From: Phoronis australis
Lineage: Eukaryota; Phoronida; Phoronidae
Length of the DNA: 64,000 bases
NCBI GenBank assembly: GCA_002633005.1
Contig: NMRA01000236.1
Coordinates: forward strand, 153,907 to 217,906
Direction of reading: 5' to 3'
In this document: positions 34,939 to 46,698 of the stretch, piece by piece
How the letters are laid out: the number at the start of each line of letters is the position of its first letter
Numbering within the stretch: position 1 is the first letter of the stretch
Position numbers and translations under genes: made by a program
The notes under the pieces: model-generated
The model's input: only the letters and a program-made list of their open reading frames with translations
What the model was told of the DNA's origin: nothing
Database searches by the model: none

Positions 34939-36410
34939 TAGCCAGCACGCAGGTATCACGCAGTGGCACTGATGTAACCTCAGCAGCCATTGGTTAGCTT
35001 CACAACACCGTGGAAAAATGGCGGACTCGGAACGATTTTTAGCCTTGTCATGCAAGTGGTGTCGCAGCGACTATTTCGTTTCTGCAGTTATGTTTAATAG
35101 CCGCGTGCTTGAAACACATGCATGTACAATAAACACATATCTGGCCCATTTAACCGGTGTGTTATTCATTCTGTATGAATACAGGACAGTATCGTAAACA
35201 AATGTCACCGACAGTAGAAAGATGCACTCGGAAAAGGAGCAATCACAATTTCTAGGATTCACATTTCCTAAACATAAATATTAAGCACCGACTTGTCTGT
35301 ACAACAGACCACATTTACACTTCAGTCCATCAGTCATGCCAGTTTGTTTGCGTACAGCGCTACCTGTTGAGAATTCGACTAGCCAATCAGAAACCCCGGT
35401 GTAAAAAAATTCCCCGAGGAAAATTAAGCGAAACCTGCGTGCTGACTACTGACCACCTAGCGGCACGCAGGGAACCAGCGAGGCGCACCAGTATCCTACG
35501 CTTGTAGAGCCTCATTACAATTTTGATTATTATCCATTTCAATACAAAAATATCAAAGTCAGTCAAAATATTATTTCACAAAAAGTTTCCAATAACTTAC
35601 GAATCCCCAGATATTCATATTTATTCCAAAACCCGGCTACAGCACTTTTTTAGCCGGGTTATTCTTGACTGATTTTCTTATTTGACAAAAACTGTTTGGA
35701 TCAATTGGTGCGAAAAAGTTCAGCATTTGATGTAGTAAATAGTATTCTGTGATTCACTGGCATAGCCAAAACTATTAAAAAAGTTGCTCTAAAACTTAAC
35801 GTAGTGTTTCATGAGAAAAAACACAGGGCCCGGGCATTGCCAACGTTTCACAACTCCTAACTGGTGACTGATAATTACTATTATATGCATGAAGCTGATA
35901 TCATTAATCATTCTTTTTTCGGACATTATGTTTCTTCAAAAACAATGACTCAACGTCCTACAATACAAATCGTTGCCAAAAGTGAGGCTAACTAGCTGGT
36001 TCCTAAACTTGATTCATCACCTCCACTAGGAGCGCCAGCATGCGTGTTACGTCAGCGGTGAATATTGTCTACATTCACTATAAGGTACTGCGTTTCAGTG
36101 TGGCCGATGGTTGTTTACGTAGGGTCGTCTGCAGTTAACTCTAGACAGCCAGTGCGAATTTAGGGGTATCTACTTTAAATGTTAGATAATTGGAGTCGGA
36201 TTGTAACACTAATCAGCTTGTAAATTGTGTTCAACTAGGTAAACTTTTTTGAATTTTTACTCTATCACATTCCACTCTCGAGTTATAATGGTCATCTGGA
36301 AATCTGGCGACCATTTTGTCCGCCAACTCGAAAAACCAACGTCCTGGCGCCACTCCGATTCCGGTAGACTTTTTTTCTCGCACTAAGGGGTGTGAGAGAA
36401 TACGATTTAT

Positions 36411-36637
36411 GCAATAAAACCTTCTGTTGCAATTTTTCCGGGTCATCCGTAGAACGACTGGACTATGTGCCCATCCATGTGACAAGCAATAAAACCTTCT
36501 GTTGCATTTTTTTCCGGTTCATCCGTAGAACGACTGGACTATGTGCCCATCCATGTGACAAGCAATAAAACCTTCTGTTGCAATTTTTTCCGGGTCATCC
36601 GTAGAACGACTGGGCTATGTGCCCATCCATGTGACAA
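36411..36637. repeat. 75-bp unit in three tandem copies
   Basis: Units start at 36411, 36486 and 36562 with GCAATAAAACCTTCTGTTGC and include CATCCGTAGAACGACTGGAC and CCATCCATGTGACAA. Differences are limited to a T-run length and a few bases. Confidence 0.95.
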
Positions 36638-37366
36638 GCGACTTTAACACCCATGTAGTAGACAGCTTTCTCTGATAAATTCTGATCTATAGAATTGAAT
36701 ATAGCGACCGTATTACAAGGTTTGACTTGTAACAGGTCACTACTCCGATGGCCCATTACTCTGGAAAAACACAACGATTTTTTTGATTTTTTACTCGAAA
36801 ACTACTTAACGAGTGTTCTAAATTTTTAAACTGCATTGATGCTTGATTCATCTAAACAAAACACTATAGGGGCTTCCCGATGTTCTCCTGTACTGCTGTT
36901 TCCTTGACCTCACAGGCTCTCAATCTTTCCTCTGTTGTTTTAAAATAATTTTGAGCGCAGTTTTTAAGTTTCTCAATACTAAGGACTGTGCGTAAAAATA
37001 CAATTAACACAAGCGAAAAGTAGCCACCCAAGCACCCAGGATTTACAAAATTGAACACCTATCGGGGCTGTACAGCACGTTGATTGAACCATTGGGGTTG
37101 ACAAGCACCGACCGAAAGCGATCAGCAGTGGTCAGTGTCAACCGCTTTCAAATTCTGGGCAGCATAGGATGGTGATCTGACACGTGAGCCATATGAGTTG
37201 TGTTGTTTTAAGGGAGGCATAGTTTAAGCACCTTGAAATGTCAACTTACTCTTGTTGAAAAGTGGCCGATGATCGGACTGTTTCATCTATGCCAGCAAAT
37301 ATTTGTGCCATTCTATTGCAATTGTAAAACTGACGGTTACTGTACGAGAAAAAAATTAATTTAGGG

Positions 37367-37573
37367 GGTAAAGTGTTTATTTACGTGCGCAAATTACGCA
37401 CGTGAATTAACTTCCATTTACGCCCTTAAAAGCTAACTTACACCGTTTAAAGTTAATTTGCTCCGCAAAAAATATTAATCTACTCCACAAATAATTAATT
37501 TATGCAGTTAATAATTAATTTACATCACTAACAAGACTTAATTTACGCACGTAATTTACGCGTGTAACGTTCA
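37367..37573. repeat. Right inverted repeat, partner of 32381-32690
   Basis: Reverse complement of the left arm's outer end (GGGTGAACGTTACACGCG, then GTAAATTACGTGCGTAAATT) with the same degenerate GTAAATTAATTAT subunits. The inner end carries TTTACGTGCGCAAATTACGC, a palindrome-like motif. Confidence 0.75.
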
Positions 37574-37810
37574 CCCATCAGAATACGTATTGAATGAGGT
37601 CAAAATTTCAGAAGGAAAATGAACCTAATGACCCCATGGCTGCACCAAATGACCTGAAACTTTCGATTTGGAACTAAATTGCATGTACCGATCAGTTATG
37701 AGAATTTGAAATGTCTAGTCCAAAGTCTTAGTTTGCACCCAATTACTTATAACCTATTTAATCATATTGGATGACCCGATTACTTCGAAAAGAAACTTTT
37801 TAAATTAGGT

Positions 37811-39560
37811 TAGTAGTAGTAGTAATAATCTTTATTTAAAAGTCGGTGAGACTTAACAATGAAACGGTAGCACAAGTGCTATTATCCGACAAATTTAAAA
37901 TCTACAAAATGAAGATACAGAACTAAAATACTAGCTAATTCTACAGTACGGACAGAACTTAAAACAAAAAAGTACACATACATGTTACGGAGCGTGTAGA
38001 CATCCGTATCAGTTTTCACAAGAGCAGAACCCAGAGAAAAAGTTATGAGTAAGAGTGGCAAATTCATGTAAGGCAGTACATTGTCTCATTACTGATGGCA
38101 ATGAGTTCCACAGCAAAGTACCTTTATAGCTCCTAGCCTTATGTAAGAGTTGTGAGTAGCTTGACTCGCTATCATTGAACACAAATTTTAAAGCACGGTG
38201 TTGTATCTTTTCCATTTTCCTACTTTTCTGTATTCCACATAGGTGCCAAACGAGGGGGCAGTGATTAAAATAGGATCTTATAAATGCATAATATAACTTA
38301 AGCTTACTGTTAATGCCTAAAACATTACGAAGACGGAACAAGGCATTCATTTGTCTAGAAGCTTTTTTGCAAATAACATCAACGTGCTCATGGAATTTTA
38401 ACTGGCTGTCAAGTTGGACACCTAGCAGCTTAACGGACTCTTCACACTCAATCATAGTATCACCAGACATGAGATACCTATCATTATTATGTACACGATT
38501 CCTAGAAAAGATGATTGACTTAAATTTACCAAGGTTTACAGCCATTCCATTAGAGGAGAACCAATCCATTGCCATCTGCCCAGCTACCTTGAGGCTGAGG
38601 CGAACTGCAGATAAAGAGGAGCCTGCTTGCAAGAGGGTATTGTCATCAGCGTAATTATATAACTTTCAGTGACAGCTTATAGCGTAATACATATCATTGA
38701 TGAAAATGTTGAATAACATGGGGCCTAAGACAGGCCCTTGAGGAACGCCCTTGGAGACATTTAACCAGTCACTGACAGTGGAGCCAATTTTCACTCTCAT
38801 CCTTCTATCACTGAGATAGGACATTATGAGGTTACAGGTATTCAATGTGCAGCCATAGACTTTTAGTTTGGCAACAAGGAGCTCATGGGGGAGGCAATCA
38901 AAAGCCTTAGACAGATCAATTAGTATGCACCCAGCAAATAAATTATTATCCAGACCTAACCTTACATCTTCAGTTAGGCGCAACAAGACATCCTGACAAG
39001 AAAAACCTTTACGGAAGCACATAAATTTTCATTTAAAATTTCATCAAAATGTAGTTTCAATTGGTCTAGAATAAGTCTTTCAAAAACTTGGTTGACAACA
39101 GTTAGCACAGTAACTGGTCTATAACAGGATTTATCAATTCGGTCCCTTTCTTAAATACTGGGCTAACCTGACTTTTTTCAACATAGAGGGATACTCAGTA
39201 GAGGCTATACACTTGTTGAATATGGGTGTTAGGGATTTGCATATTACATCAGCGCCATACTTGAGGAATCTCGAATGTAATGAGTCATAACCCATCGATT
39301 TATTGCATGTAATGCCCTTAAGCTAATAGCTTACACAGGACGTCGTTTTCAGTGAGAAGCGGAGGACCCGTTGAATCGATCCTTCTGCACTTTCGAAGAG
39401 AATCGAGGTGACACTCGGATGAGAAGTATAATCATTGTAAGAATTTACATTTGGAAACTGGGAACTGATTGATTCCACCGATTCAAAAAAGTAACTATTA
39501 AAGATTTCAGCTACCTTATCAGCATCCGTGACAAAACTTGACCATTTTCACACAACGTTA
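37811..39560 (-). mobile_element. 5'-truncated non-LTR retrotransposon
   Basis: A LINE on the minus strand, 5'-truncated near 39560. The 3' end is at about 37811 in AATAAAGATTATTACTACTACT, a short TAC-rich tail of the kind that ends many non-LTR elements. It contains most of the RT (38009-39022) and degenerate N-terminal RT segments (39030-39550). The tail, truncation and frame shifts are those of an ordinary dead-on-arrival LINE copy. Confidence 0.85.
38009..39022 (-). pseudogene. Non-LTR reverse transcriptase, frame-shifted once
   Basis: 39022-38666 encodes FRKGFSCQDVLLRLTEDVRL, LIDLSKAFDCLPHELL (RT motif with the first catalytic Asp) and SKGVPQGPVLGPMLFNIFIN. After a frame break near 38650 the catalytic YADDNTLL and the thumb/C-terminal part follow (LGVQLDSQLKFHEHVD, LRNVLGINSKLKLYYAFIRS, CPLVWHLCG) to 38009. 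The order and spacing are those of Jockey/CR1-like reverse transcriptases. The break next to the active site means no full-length enzyme is made. Confidence 0.9.
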
Positions 39561-41640
39561 TGACTTACACCTGTTCATCTAATTTGAGAGGAAACCTTTA
39601 GAACTAAAGGAGTAATTACATGACCTTTGCACCTAATGACCTCTTCTAACGCATTATTGAATATGATTATATAATAAAACAAAATTTATATACCGGGTAC
39701 TGCTACATTTCATACATTAAATTTGAAGTTATTAAGCATCAAAGTTGGTCGGAAGAAGAATGAGAATAAGTATAAAATTGAAGAAAACCTAGGGACAACA
39801 GTACCGGCTCTGCGCTTACACGCGCTGAGTAAATATGCCATAATTAGACGTGACTTTTCGCAAAGGTACAGACAGCTAGCTGTATGAACCCTTCCAATTT
39901 TCTCTAATTGTTTTATTACCTTTGTTAGTCGTACTATCATACCCGAACTAACAGAACAAAAAGTTTTGTCAATGTCTTATTTGACATCGTGCTGCTTTCA
40001 ATAAAAGTAAGAGGCACTTTTTGTTCACGAAAGAATAAGGAAATTACCCTCAGTAAAAATGAGGGACGAAGCCTTCCCTCAACTACACACCCTGCTGCAT
40101 TTTGTGTGGCGATATGTTTTTAAAAATGCAAAACACCATCTATTACAGACATCTACTTTCAACTCACATTGTTCATATCAGTGAAGCGAACTAGTTGGGG
40201 TAACTGTAATAGTCTTACTTTTCGGTCATTTTCACCAAGCAACTACTCTGTACCTACCACGTATGATCACAGTCCCAGTACCATCGGTTTTTATAGATTT
40301 TGTGGGACGAAAGTGAACCAGTCGGCTTTCATTCCCCCTGACGTGATGACGCAGGATGTCAGTCAAATGTGTCCCATGGTTATGAGCATCTAGTACGGTG
40401 CAAAGTTTCTTACTGTACTTACACTTAGGAACACACCCAACGTCTGGACGGTAGAACCGCAGTTCCCAAAAATTCCTGACCGATGTGTGTCCAGTGCTTT
40501 ATTCTTTGTATACAGCAACCGGCCACAGACACTCCGATAATGTATGGAAAGTAGATTATTACGCAATAGCAGGCCTCGTCCACACAATGAGAAGGCTTGC
40601 AGTTACCTAACGCATAGCTTGATAAGAAGTCCACACAGTGAGAATGGCTTTCTTTTCGAATAGTACAAGAAGTCTGCGTGGCTTAGGTAAGACAAATTTT
40701 AATTTTCAGTCAAGTTTAAGATACGGTCTCAAGTCTGCATGACACGGCAGTTCAAGTTGTATTTTTACAGCAGCTTCAGGCTTTCATTGGGTGCATATTT
40801 GCTATTTTCAGTATTTTCGGCAGAGTTTGAGCTAAATCTATTTCTAAGTTAAAGTTTGCTTACATTTCTGACGATTTTTCTTGACTTCAGGTTCGTTGAG
40901 TAATATCTGTGTAGGGCATCCCGCCAGACGTTGTGGCTGATGCACGTCAGACGCTTCTTAAAAATGCTCGCGCGCGGTTCTTATCATTTTTAAGTAGAAA
41001 GTATTCTGAAATTTATCCTAAAATTGACAAAAAGACAGTGTTTACAGAAGTTGCAGTTTTGCTTTTGGGCTCGATGTATTTTGATTGTTTTGAGAACCAA
41101 TTTAAAAATTGACTCATATTTGACCGTAGAGAACCTCATCTGGTGTTGTGCAATAGGTGACCAAAAGGAGGCATGCATTGGTAATGTTTATTACTTTTCT
41201 AATCCCAAATATATTGTGGAAAGTTCGGGATTTTTTGTGATTTAAATGTTCTGCTCAGGTGCAAAATTTCACGGTACATTAAGAAAAATTGTCAGCAATA
41301 TTTTTATTTCACTTTTTTGTTTAGTTTTGAAAACGCATATCATAGTATTGCACTACTTTCACGAATTCGCCATTATACTTCAAAACGAGGCGTCATGTCC
41401 CAACTACAATCTGGTTCTGCATGTTTGGAACCCGCATACTTTCACGTTTGCATTGTTAAAATGGATGCTAAAACGAGGCGTTGTGTCCAAAACAACAATC
41501 ATTTTTGCAGTGCCACCAAAGTGTGCAAGTAGCGCAAGCTGAAGCCAAAGTGATGCTATACATTTTTAGGCCTACTCTTATTGTAGTGAATTGTGTGCAG
41601 AGGGAATTTTGGCGAGAAAGAAAGAAAGTAATTCTTCCAT
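39561..41640. other. 2.1 kb without recognised features
   Basis: No coding motif or repeat found. Short open frames (39710-39940, 40169-40393, 41246-41542) lack coding-like features. Confidence 0.4.
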
Positions 41641-41659
41641 ATTCACGGGTGAGAAACAA

Positions 41660-41815
41660 CATGACCGCCGGTCCTCTTAAATCAGACCGACTCACCCAAA
41701 ACAGGATCTCTGGGGATCAAATGGGACCGTCGCACCAGAAAATGGGACTGACGCACCTAAAAACATGACCGCCCTACCAGAAAACTGGACCGCCGGGGAC
41801 TGAACATAACCACCA
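41660..41815. repeat. Degenerate minisatellite (ACCGCCGG / CCAAAA units)
   Basis: Seven to eight units of 18-24 bp related to GACCGCCGGNNCACCAAAAAA (ATGACCGCCGG, GGACCGTCGCACCAGAAAAT, GGGACTGACGCACCTAAAAA, CATGACCGCCCTACCAGAAA, TGGACCGCCGGGGACTG). It resembles in style the arms of the TIR elements at 11.2 and 61.5 kb, but no inverted partner was found here. Confidence 0.6.
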
Positions 41816-42785
41816 GGGATTCATACTCCTAGCGTAAAGTAATGGCGTAATTTCAAAGTTATTTAACCGTACATGAACATGAAAAGAGCATGTATTGACA
41901 TTTAGTCGACTTTTAAAAGATTCCACGCAGACCCGTAACTTTATACAAACCTCATACTTCACCAATTAAGCAGTAACCGGTAGTGTCCTCCGACGGAGAT
42001 TAAAGTTCTTAGTTTCAGTTGTAAATTTGGCTTCACAAGAACAGACATTTTATTAAAAACACGTGCACCTTTGAGTTCGCCGAAAGCGATTATTTATCAA
42101 ATTACATTACCTTTAATGAGATTGACCTGCAATTTAAGAAAAAACAGCGATAAATAAGTACAGCCAAATGAACTGCCTACCTTCCTAACAATATTAGCAG
42201 CGAAAATAATTGTCCAAGTCCCCAAATTAAGGTAAACACGATACAAACTACTTAGTTTGAACCAACGTGTCATAGGGTCACATGATCACGTGACACATCG
42301 TTTTACACTGCTGTCTGAACTAAGGAACCTTTTCGAATGTTTGCAAAATTGAAGTGATGACATAAATTTGGCAGATATCGCGTTTTGCAAACTTGAAAAA
42401 TACATTTAATTCAGAGTTGAATTATTACTATAATGCAGTCCGATCTTTATTGAATGGTAAACTTCAACATTTCCTGGTGCCAATGTGACATGGATGAGGG
42501 TGCAATAATAGAGATAAGATAAAGAATAGAACATTGAACAAAAATGTAATCTCATACGGGCCTTGAATCTCATACGGGCCTCTCAAACTAACTATTTTTT
42601 AAAACTGTTTATTTCAAGTAACAGATAGTACAGAAAATAATACACGTGCTTGCCCGTTAACTCAAATCATTATATGCAGACAGAGGCATGGTTAAGATCA
42701 CAATACAAAAACAATGAAACTTACATATATCACAGAGAGCAAATCAACACTGATGCACACTTATTACACCAAATGGCACATATGG

Positions 42786-42795
<10 letters not shown>

Positions 42796-42817
<22 letters not shown>

Positions 42818-42843
42818 TTGTGTGTGTGTATGTGTGTGTGTCT

Positions 42844-42891
<48 letters not shown>

Positions 42892-42956
42892 ATAACATAC
42901 AAATACACACATGCGCGTGCGCGCACACGTGCGCACATACACATGCACATACATAA
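42796..42956. repeat. TG microsatellite followed by CA microsatellite
   Basis: (TG)n from 42796 to 42888 is followed after ~15 bases by a CA-rich run with CGCG interruptions (ATGCGCGTGCGCGCACACGT). The two runs are complementary and could pair as a large hairpin. All open frames across it are artefacts. Confidence 0.95.
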
Positions 42957-43799
42957 CCATCGACTGAAATATATTCATTTTTACCCGTACAAACCAACAT
43001 AGATGCATGTACAGATTTACTCATGTCCTTATGAAATAGCATCAATCAAAAATGTTTTTTCACAATTACAAACAAAATAAAATTTACTACAACTTCAACA
43101 GGTGCCTGATAAGAAATAGCGTTTATTAAACGTGAACCATACAAGGGGAATAAAGTCTTATCTGTGCTACATGTATTTGGTAAAAGGGAATAATCATTGA
43201 AAATATTGCAACGATTATTCAGGACTTACAACAGGTCAGCTGTTTCACTAGCACTGAAAACAGTAGTTACTAATGGTTCAGTTTCTTGGCCCACCTGGAC
43301 TGTGCGCAAATTTATCCTGGACATTGTGCTGGAATTTGGGAACGTTAACTTTGAAGATGAAGACCGGATCTGAGATGATTCAGAATAATCTCACTACAAC
43401 GCTCTGTAACCTTTGAACAATAAGTGGTGAACAAATTTCCACCCCGTTGAGGTGGGTCTGGGAAATCGTTTTTTTTTCTACCACAAACAGGCAAGACGTC
43501 GATTTAAGGTTCTCTAGAAACGAAAATAACGGATTCATCCACACAGGTCTTCAATATTTCAAAAAGGCAAAAATTTATAAGTAAGGCCCTTAGATATCCT
43601 GAGATCTTGGTATTGAACGTATTGAAGTGCAAGTAATGAAGCCGTTGTATCTAATCGCAATAGTCAAAGTGAGACAAAATAAGAGATTCGCAAATGGTTT
43701 TCAGGTGACGACAAGTTACTGTTTTTTGAAATTGTTTGATTTGGTTGAACAGTTTTTGAATTTACTTGAACATTTCCGATCAATAAAGAAATGATTGAA

Positions 43800-44420
43800 C
43801 ACACGACACTTTTCATTGTTGACAGTCTTTATTCCGTTTCGTTCATATCTTCGTAATAAAACTCTACTCTCAACGGAACATAGATGGAGTAACTGACCTC
43901 GCGACATAATTAAAAGGTACACGATATTTCGAAACATACTTGTTTCATTCTCAAGTGAAGATAAAATGACGCAGTAATGCCACCACAGAGCATATTAAGC
44001 TGATGGCACACTCAGTGGGACACGGCGGGTGTGAAATATTGCAAGGAATGACTAATGAAGGGGGGTAAGAGGAACGTCACGCAAACAAGTGTAAAGTGCG
44101 GCGCGACCCTGTTTGCTGCTCATTCAAAACAGGCTTCTCAAATGCAATCAAAAGGGACTGTAATACTTCCAATCACAGCACATCGTGCTCTATGTACCGA
44201 ATTGACGTGTTTTACACGATTTCTTGACGGGTGATTTTACGATCGTGACATTGCAGAAAATGATCTTGGATGGCGCTATTTTGAAGATGCGTAGATAACC
44301 GAGGAGAAAGACTGGAAACCATTTGACCAATGTAACATTGTTTGACATTTGAACGAAGACATTCGTTCATAGAGCATACAAACTCATAAACAACACTACA
44401 CTGGGCAACGGGGCGGTCTT
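43800..44420 (-). pseudogene. Penelope-like element fragment, GIY-YIG end (minus strand)
   Basis: On the minus strand, frames near 44400-44050 encode CYIGQMVSSLSPRLSTHL then SAIQDHFLQCHDRKITRQ and, after a stop, VLQSLLIAFEKPVLNEQQTG, the GIY-YIG endonuclease region and C-terminus of a Penelope-like element. Below 44050 the sequence becomes the element's terminal repeat, which is present inverted at 45280-45560. Stops and frame changes show that it is dead. Confidence 0.65.
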
Positions 44421-44639
44421 TCGCTTTAGAAATTTATTTTTCATGACCAAGTTGGAGGACTTCCTATTCCGATAATAAATAATAACATCAAGGCAATCAT
44501 CTGGCTTTAACATTATCCCTAATAATTTTCTTAATGGCGTGTTCGTCATGGAGGTAATTATTGGACATGACATTTTTGTAAAATATCTGACCTAGTTGAT
44601 CAAATTTTCAAGTGTATCTATGAGAACATAGCGAAACAT

Positions 44640-45270
44640 GAGCTCACGTCTCAGAAGAATCTCATGAAGAAACTGCGCAGTCTCTACCAGAGTGACGTTT
44701 ATCTACCAGAGGAACGTGATACCTATGTGAACCTGTCTGACTATGATTTGGACGCTGCAGAGAAGGACTTTCTCGCAAGAAAGTTGAGTTGAAAAATCTG
44801 TATGATATTTTGCGACTGAAATATGATGGGTTCCTCAGTGTTAACCCTAACATACGAGAACAGCTTCGCTCTGAAGGCACTAAGTATAGCAGCAAAAAAT
44901 CATCAGTGTGCTCTCTCCAGCCGTCTGCTAGATGCTTCTAAACGCCTCAAGAAAAATGATGGAATCGTTATTAGCCGCGCCGACAAGTTTGCTCAGTATG
45001 TTATTTTAAACAAAGATGACTCTTCCGATAAACTTAGTCTATTAATATGTGACCCTGCCAAGTTTACCAGCATTAGTCGGACACCCCTCATTGAGCTTAA
45101 ACGTGAATTATCACCCGTCAAGAAATCGTGTAAAACACGTCAATATTCGGTATATAGAGCACCATGTGCTGCGATTGAAAGTATTACAGTCCGTTTTGAT
45201 TGCATTTGAGAAGCCTGTTTTGAATGAGCAGCAAACAGGGTCGCGCCTCACGTTACACTTGTTTGCGTGA
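44640..45270 (+). pseudogene. Penelope-like element fragment, N-terminal region fused to C-terminus (plus strand)
   Basis: The plus strand has DYDLDAAEKDFLARKLS (44738-44790), then KNDGIVISRADKFAQYVILN then KDDSSDKLSLLICDP (44950-45060), the region just before RT in Penelope-like elements. It switches at about 45110 to the extreme C-terminal block VLQSVLIAFEKPVLNEQQTG (45180-45240). The whole RT and GIY-YIG core is missing. The fusion is the inverted partner of the fragment at 43.8-44.4 kb. Confidence 0.65.
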
Positions 45271-45659
45271 CTTTCCTGTTACCCCCCTTCATTAGTCAAT
45301 CTTTGCAGTATTTCACTCCCGCCGTGTCCCACTGTATATGTCTCAAGCTTATGCTCTGTGGTGGCATTACTGCGTCCTTTTATGTTCAATTGAGAATGAA
45401 ACAAGTATGTTTCAAAATATCGTGTACCTTTTAATTATGTCGCTAGGTCAGTTACTTCACCTATGTTAAGTTGAGAATAAAGCTTTATTCCGAAGATACG
45501 AACGAAACGGAATAATGACTGTCAACTATGAAAAGTGTGTTCAATCAATTCTGAAAAGTTGTTCCCGAAGTACAGCCAGATCAATAAAGAGTGAAAGTCA
45601 GCTTAATATTTGTGGAGTTGTTTTATGATTTTAAAGATTGACATTTTGTCGTATTATGT

Positions 45660-46420
45660 GGTGTAGTTTGCTATCGCGGAGATGAACTTAGCCCTCCATT
45701 TGGTTGCCTATTGTTGAAGTTCATCTCGTTCGTACTGAAGTCGTGTACCTGAACTGGAATTGTGTTTGGAGAATGGATAAAAATAGATGTATCGTCGGCG
45801 TAGAGGTATGCGTTTGCGTCGAGTGAGTAAGGAAGGTCGTTTATGTAGACAGAAAAAGAGTGCCGAAGCTGCTACCTTGAGGAACTCCGAAATTGATGTA
45901 ACCCGGTGGCGAAAATTCTGACGCCGATACAGTTAGTGCGGTTACATAGATGCGACTGCAAGAGAATGTGAATGTGCCAACGTAGTACTTATACCGGATA
46001 GGAAGCCGCATCGGAGAGGACATAACAAGTGCTTGTAAGATGTTCGTAGATTTTATTAATTTTTTCTAAGCTTTTGGACATCGACTTTAAAGGAGTTGCT
46101 GACCGCTGACTTGGAATCTCTTTGTGGATAGGTATCATGATGTCGCATTTCACCACCAGTGTCTTAATCTTGTTGAACAGTTGAGCAGTAATAGCATTTA
46201 TCGACTAGTTTATTTGACTCGTTTCTTCTTTCTGCCGAAGTTGTGGACCATTGGATAAGAAACGGGAGGAGATTGGATTGTGGTTGACTTTTCCTTGGGA
46301 AATGTCTGCAGAAAATATTTGCCTTCTCTATTCGAGATTCTGTCCTTTGGTTTGTATCTGGGCATTTTAGAAGCGGTACTTTTTCCTTTTTCAGTCCTGT
46401 TTGCTCCTTAATTTGCTTCT
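45660..46420 (-). pseudogene. Degenerate non-LTR reverse transcriptase fragment
   Basis: Minus-strand frames encode, in order, PIHKEIPSQRSATPLKSMSK (compare the PIFKKG...NYRPIS motif), SLEKINKI, GYINFGVPQGSSFGTLFLST, then after a TAG INDLPYSLDANAYLYADDTS. The GVPQGS and YADD motifs are intact, but several frame shifts and stops separate them. It is a LINE different from the copy at 38-39 kb. Confidence 0.65.
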
Positions 46421-46481
46421 TAACATCCAGCAGTCCGAGTAATTCTTTGATAACTTGTTGGTTGTGTTTACGGGTCTACGG

Positions 46482-46498
46482 GGGGGGGGGGGGGGNNG
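46482..46498. other. Poly-G run ending in ambiguous bases
   Basis: A run of about 16 G followed by NN. It marks a sequencing or assembly weak point, perhaps the edge of a G-rich MITE. Confidence 0.8.
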
Positions 46499-46698
46499 CG
46501 GAGCATGCAGTGGTCGTCCTTAAGTTGTTCCTCGTCAAAGGTAACAATATAGTCTCGAATTAATGTTCTAGAACATCGAACACTGAGTTGATTCTTCAAA
46601 GAATTCTGAGCAAAAAAACTTCAAAATTCCAAAACTCAACACATGGGTTTTACGGCGTGCACCAATCGTCAAATCTGTTTTTACCGGAATCGAAATAA

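Larger units (their letters stand above)
33595..36062. mobile_element. Inner imperfect inverted-repeat pair (nested element?)
   Basis: CCGCTGACCTCACACGCATG then CTGGCGCCCCTAGT at about 33610-33642 matches the reverse complement of about 36018-36052 (CCGCTGACGTAACACGCATG then CTGGCGCTCCTAGT). A further inverted match lies inside: GCCAGCACGCAGGT at 34940-34953 against GTCAGCACGCAGG (reverse complement of about 35446-35458), each next to CTCGCTGGT. No coding region recognised. Confidence 0.5.
32381..37573. mobile_element. Possible 5.2-kb element with subrepeat-built terminal inverted repeats
   Basis: The outer 35 bases at 32382 and the reverse complement of 37540-37572 are closely similar (GTGAACGTTAC then GTAAATTACGTGCGTAA). 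The arms are 200-310 bp. The interior has no intact transposase that I recognise; it contains another inverted-repeat pair (33.6/36.05 kb), a 465-bp direct duplication and a 75-bp triplication. Each arm also has ACGTGCG motifs at its inner end, so two separate palindromic MITEs remain an alternative. Confidence 0.45.
43800..45560. repeat. Large inverted repeat formed by opposed Penelope-like ends
   Basis: About 400 bases at 43800-44200 reappear as reverse complement at 45150-45560. Shared blocks include CAAACAAGTGTAAAGTG-type, GTTTGCTGCTCATTCAAAAC and TTGTTTCATTCTC segments. The arrangement is head-to-head/tail-to-tail copies of one Penelope-like element, a known outcome of target-primed reverse transcription with inversion. 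GAAACAAGTATGTTTC hairpins resembling the element's hammerhead region occur in both arms. Confidence 0.75.

Noticed and set aside
36231-36485. 84-codon minus-strand frame
   Set aside because: It overlaps the 75-bp tandem triplication, and no domain is recognised.
42650-43045. Several long open frames on both strands
   Set aside because: They translate a dinucleotide repeat (CVCV or HTHT) and have no coding meaning.
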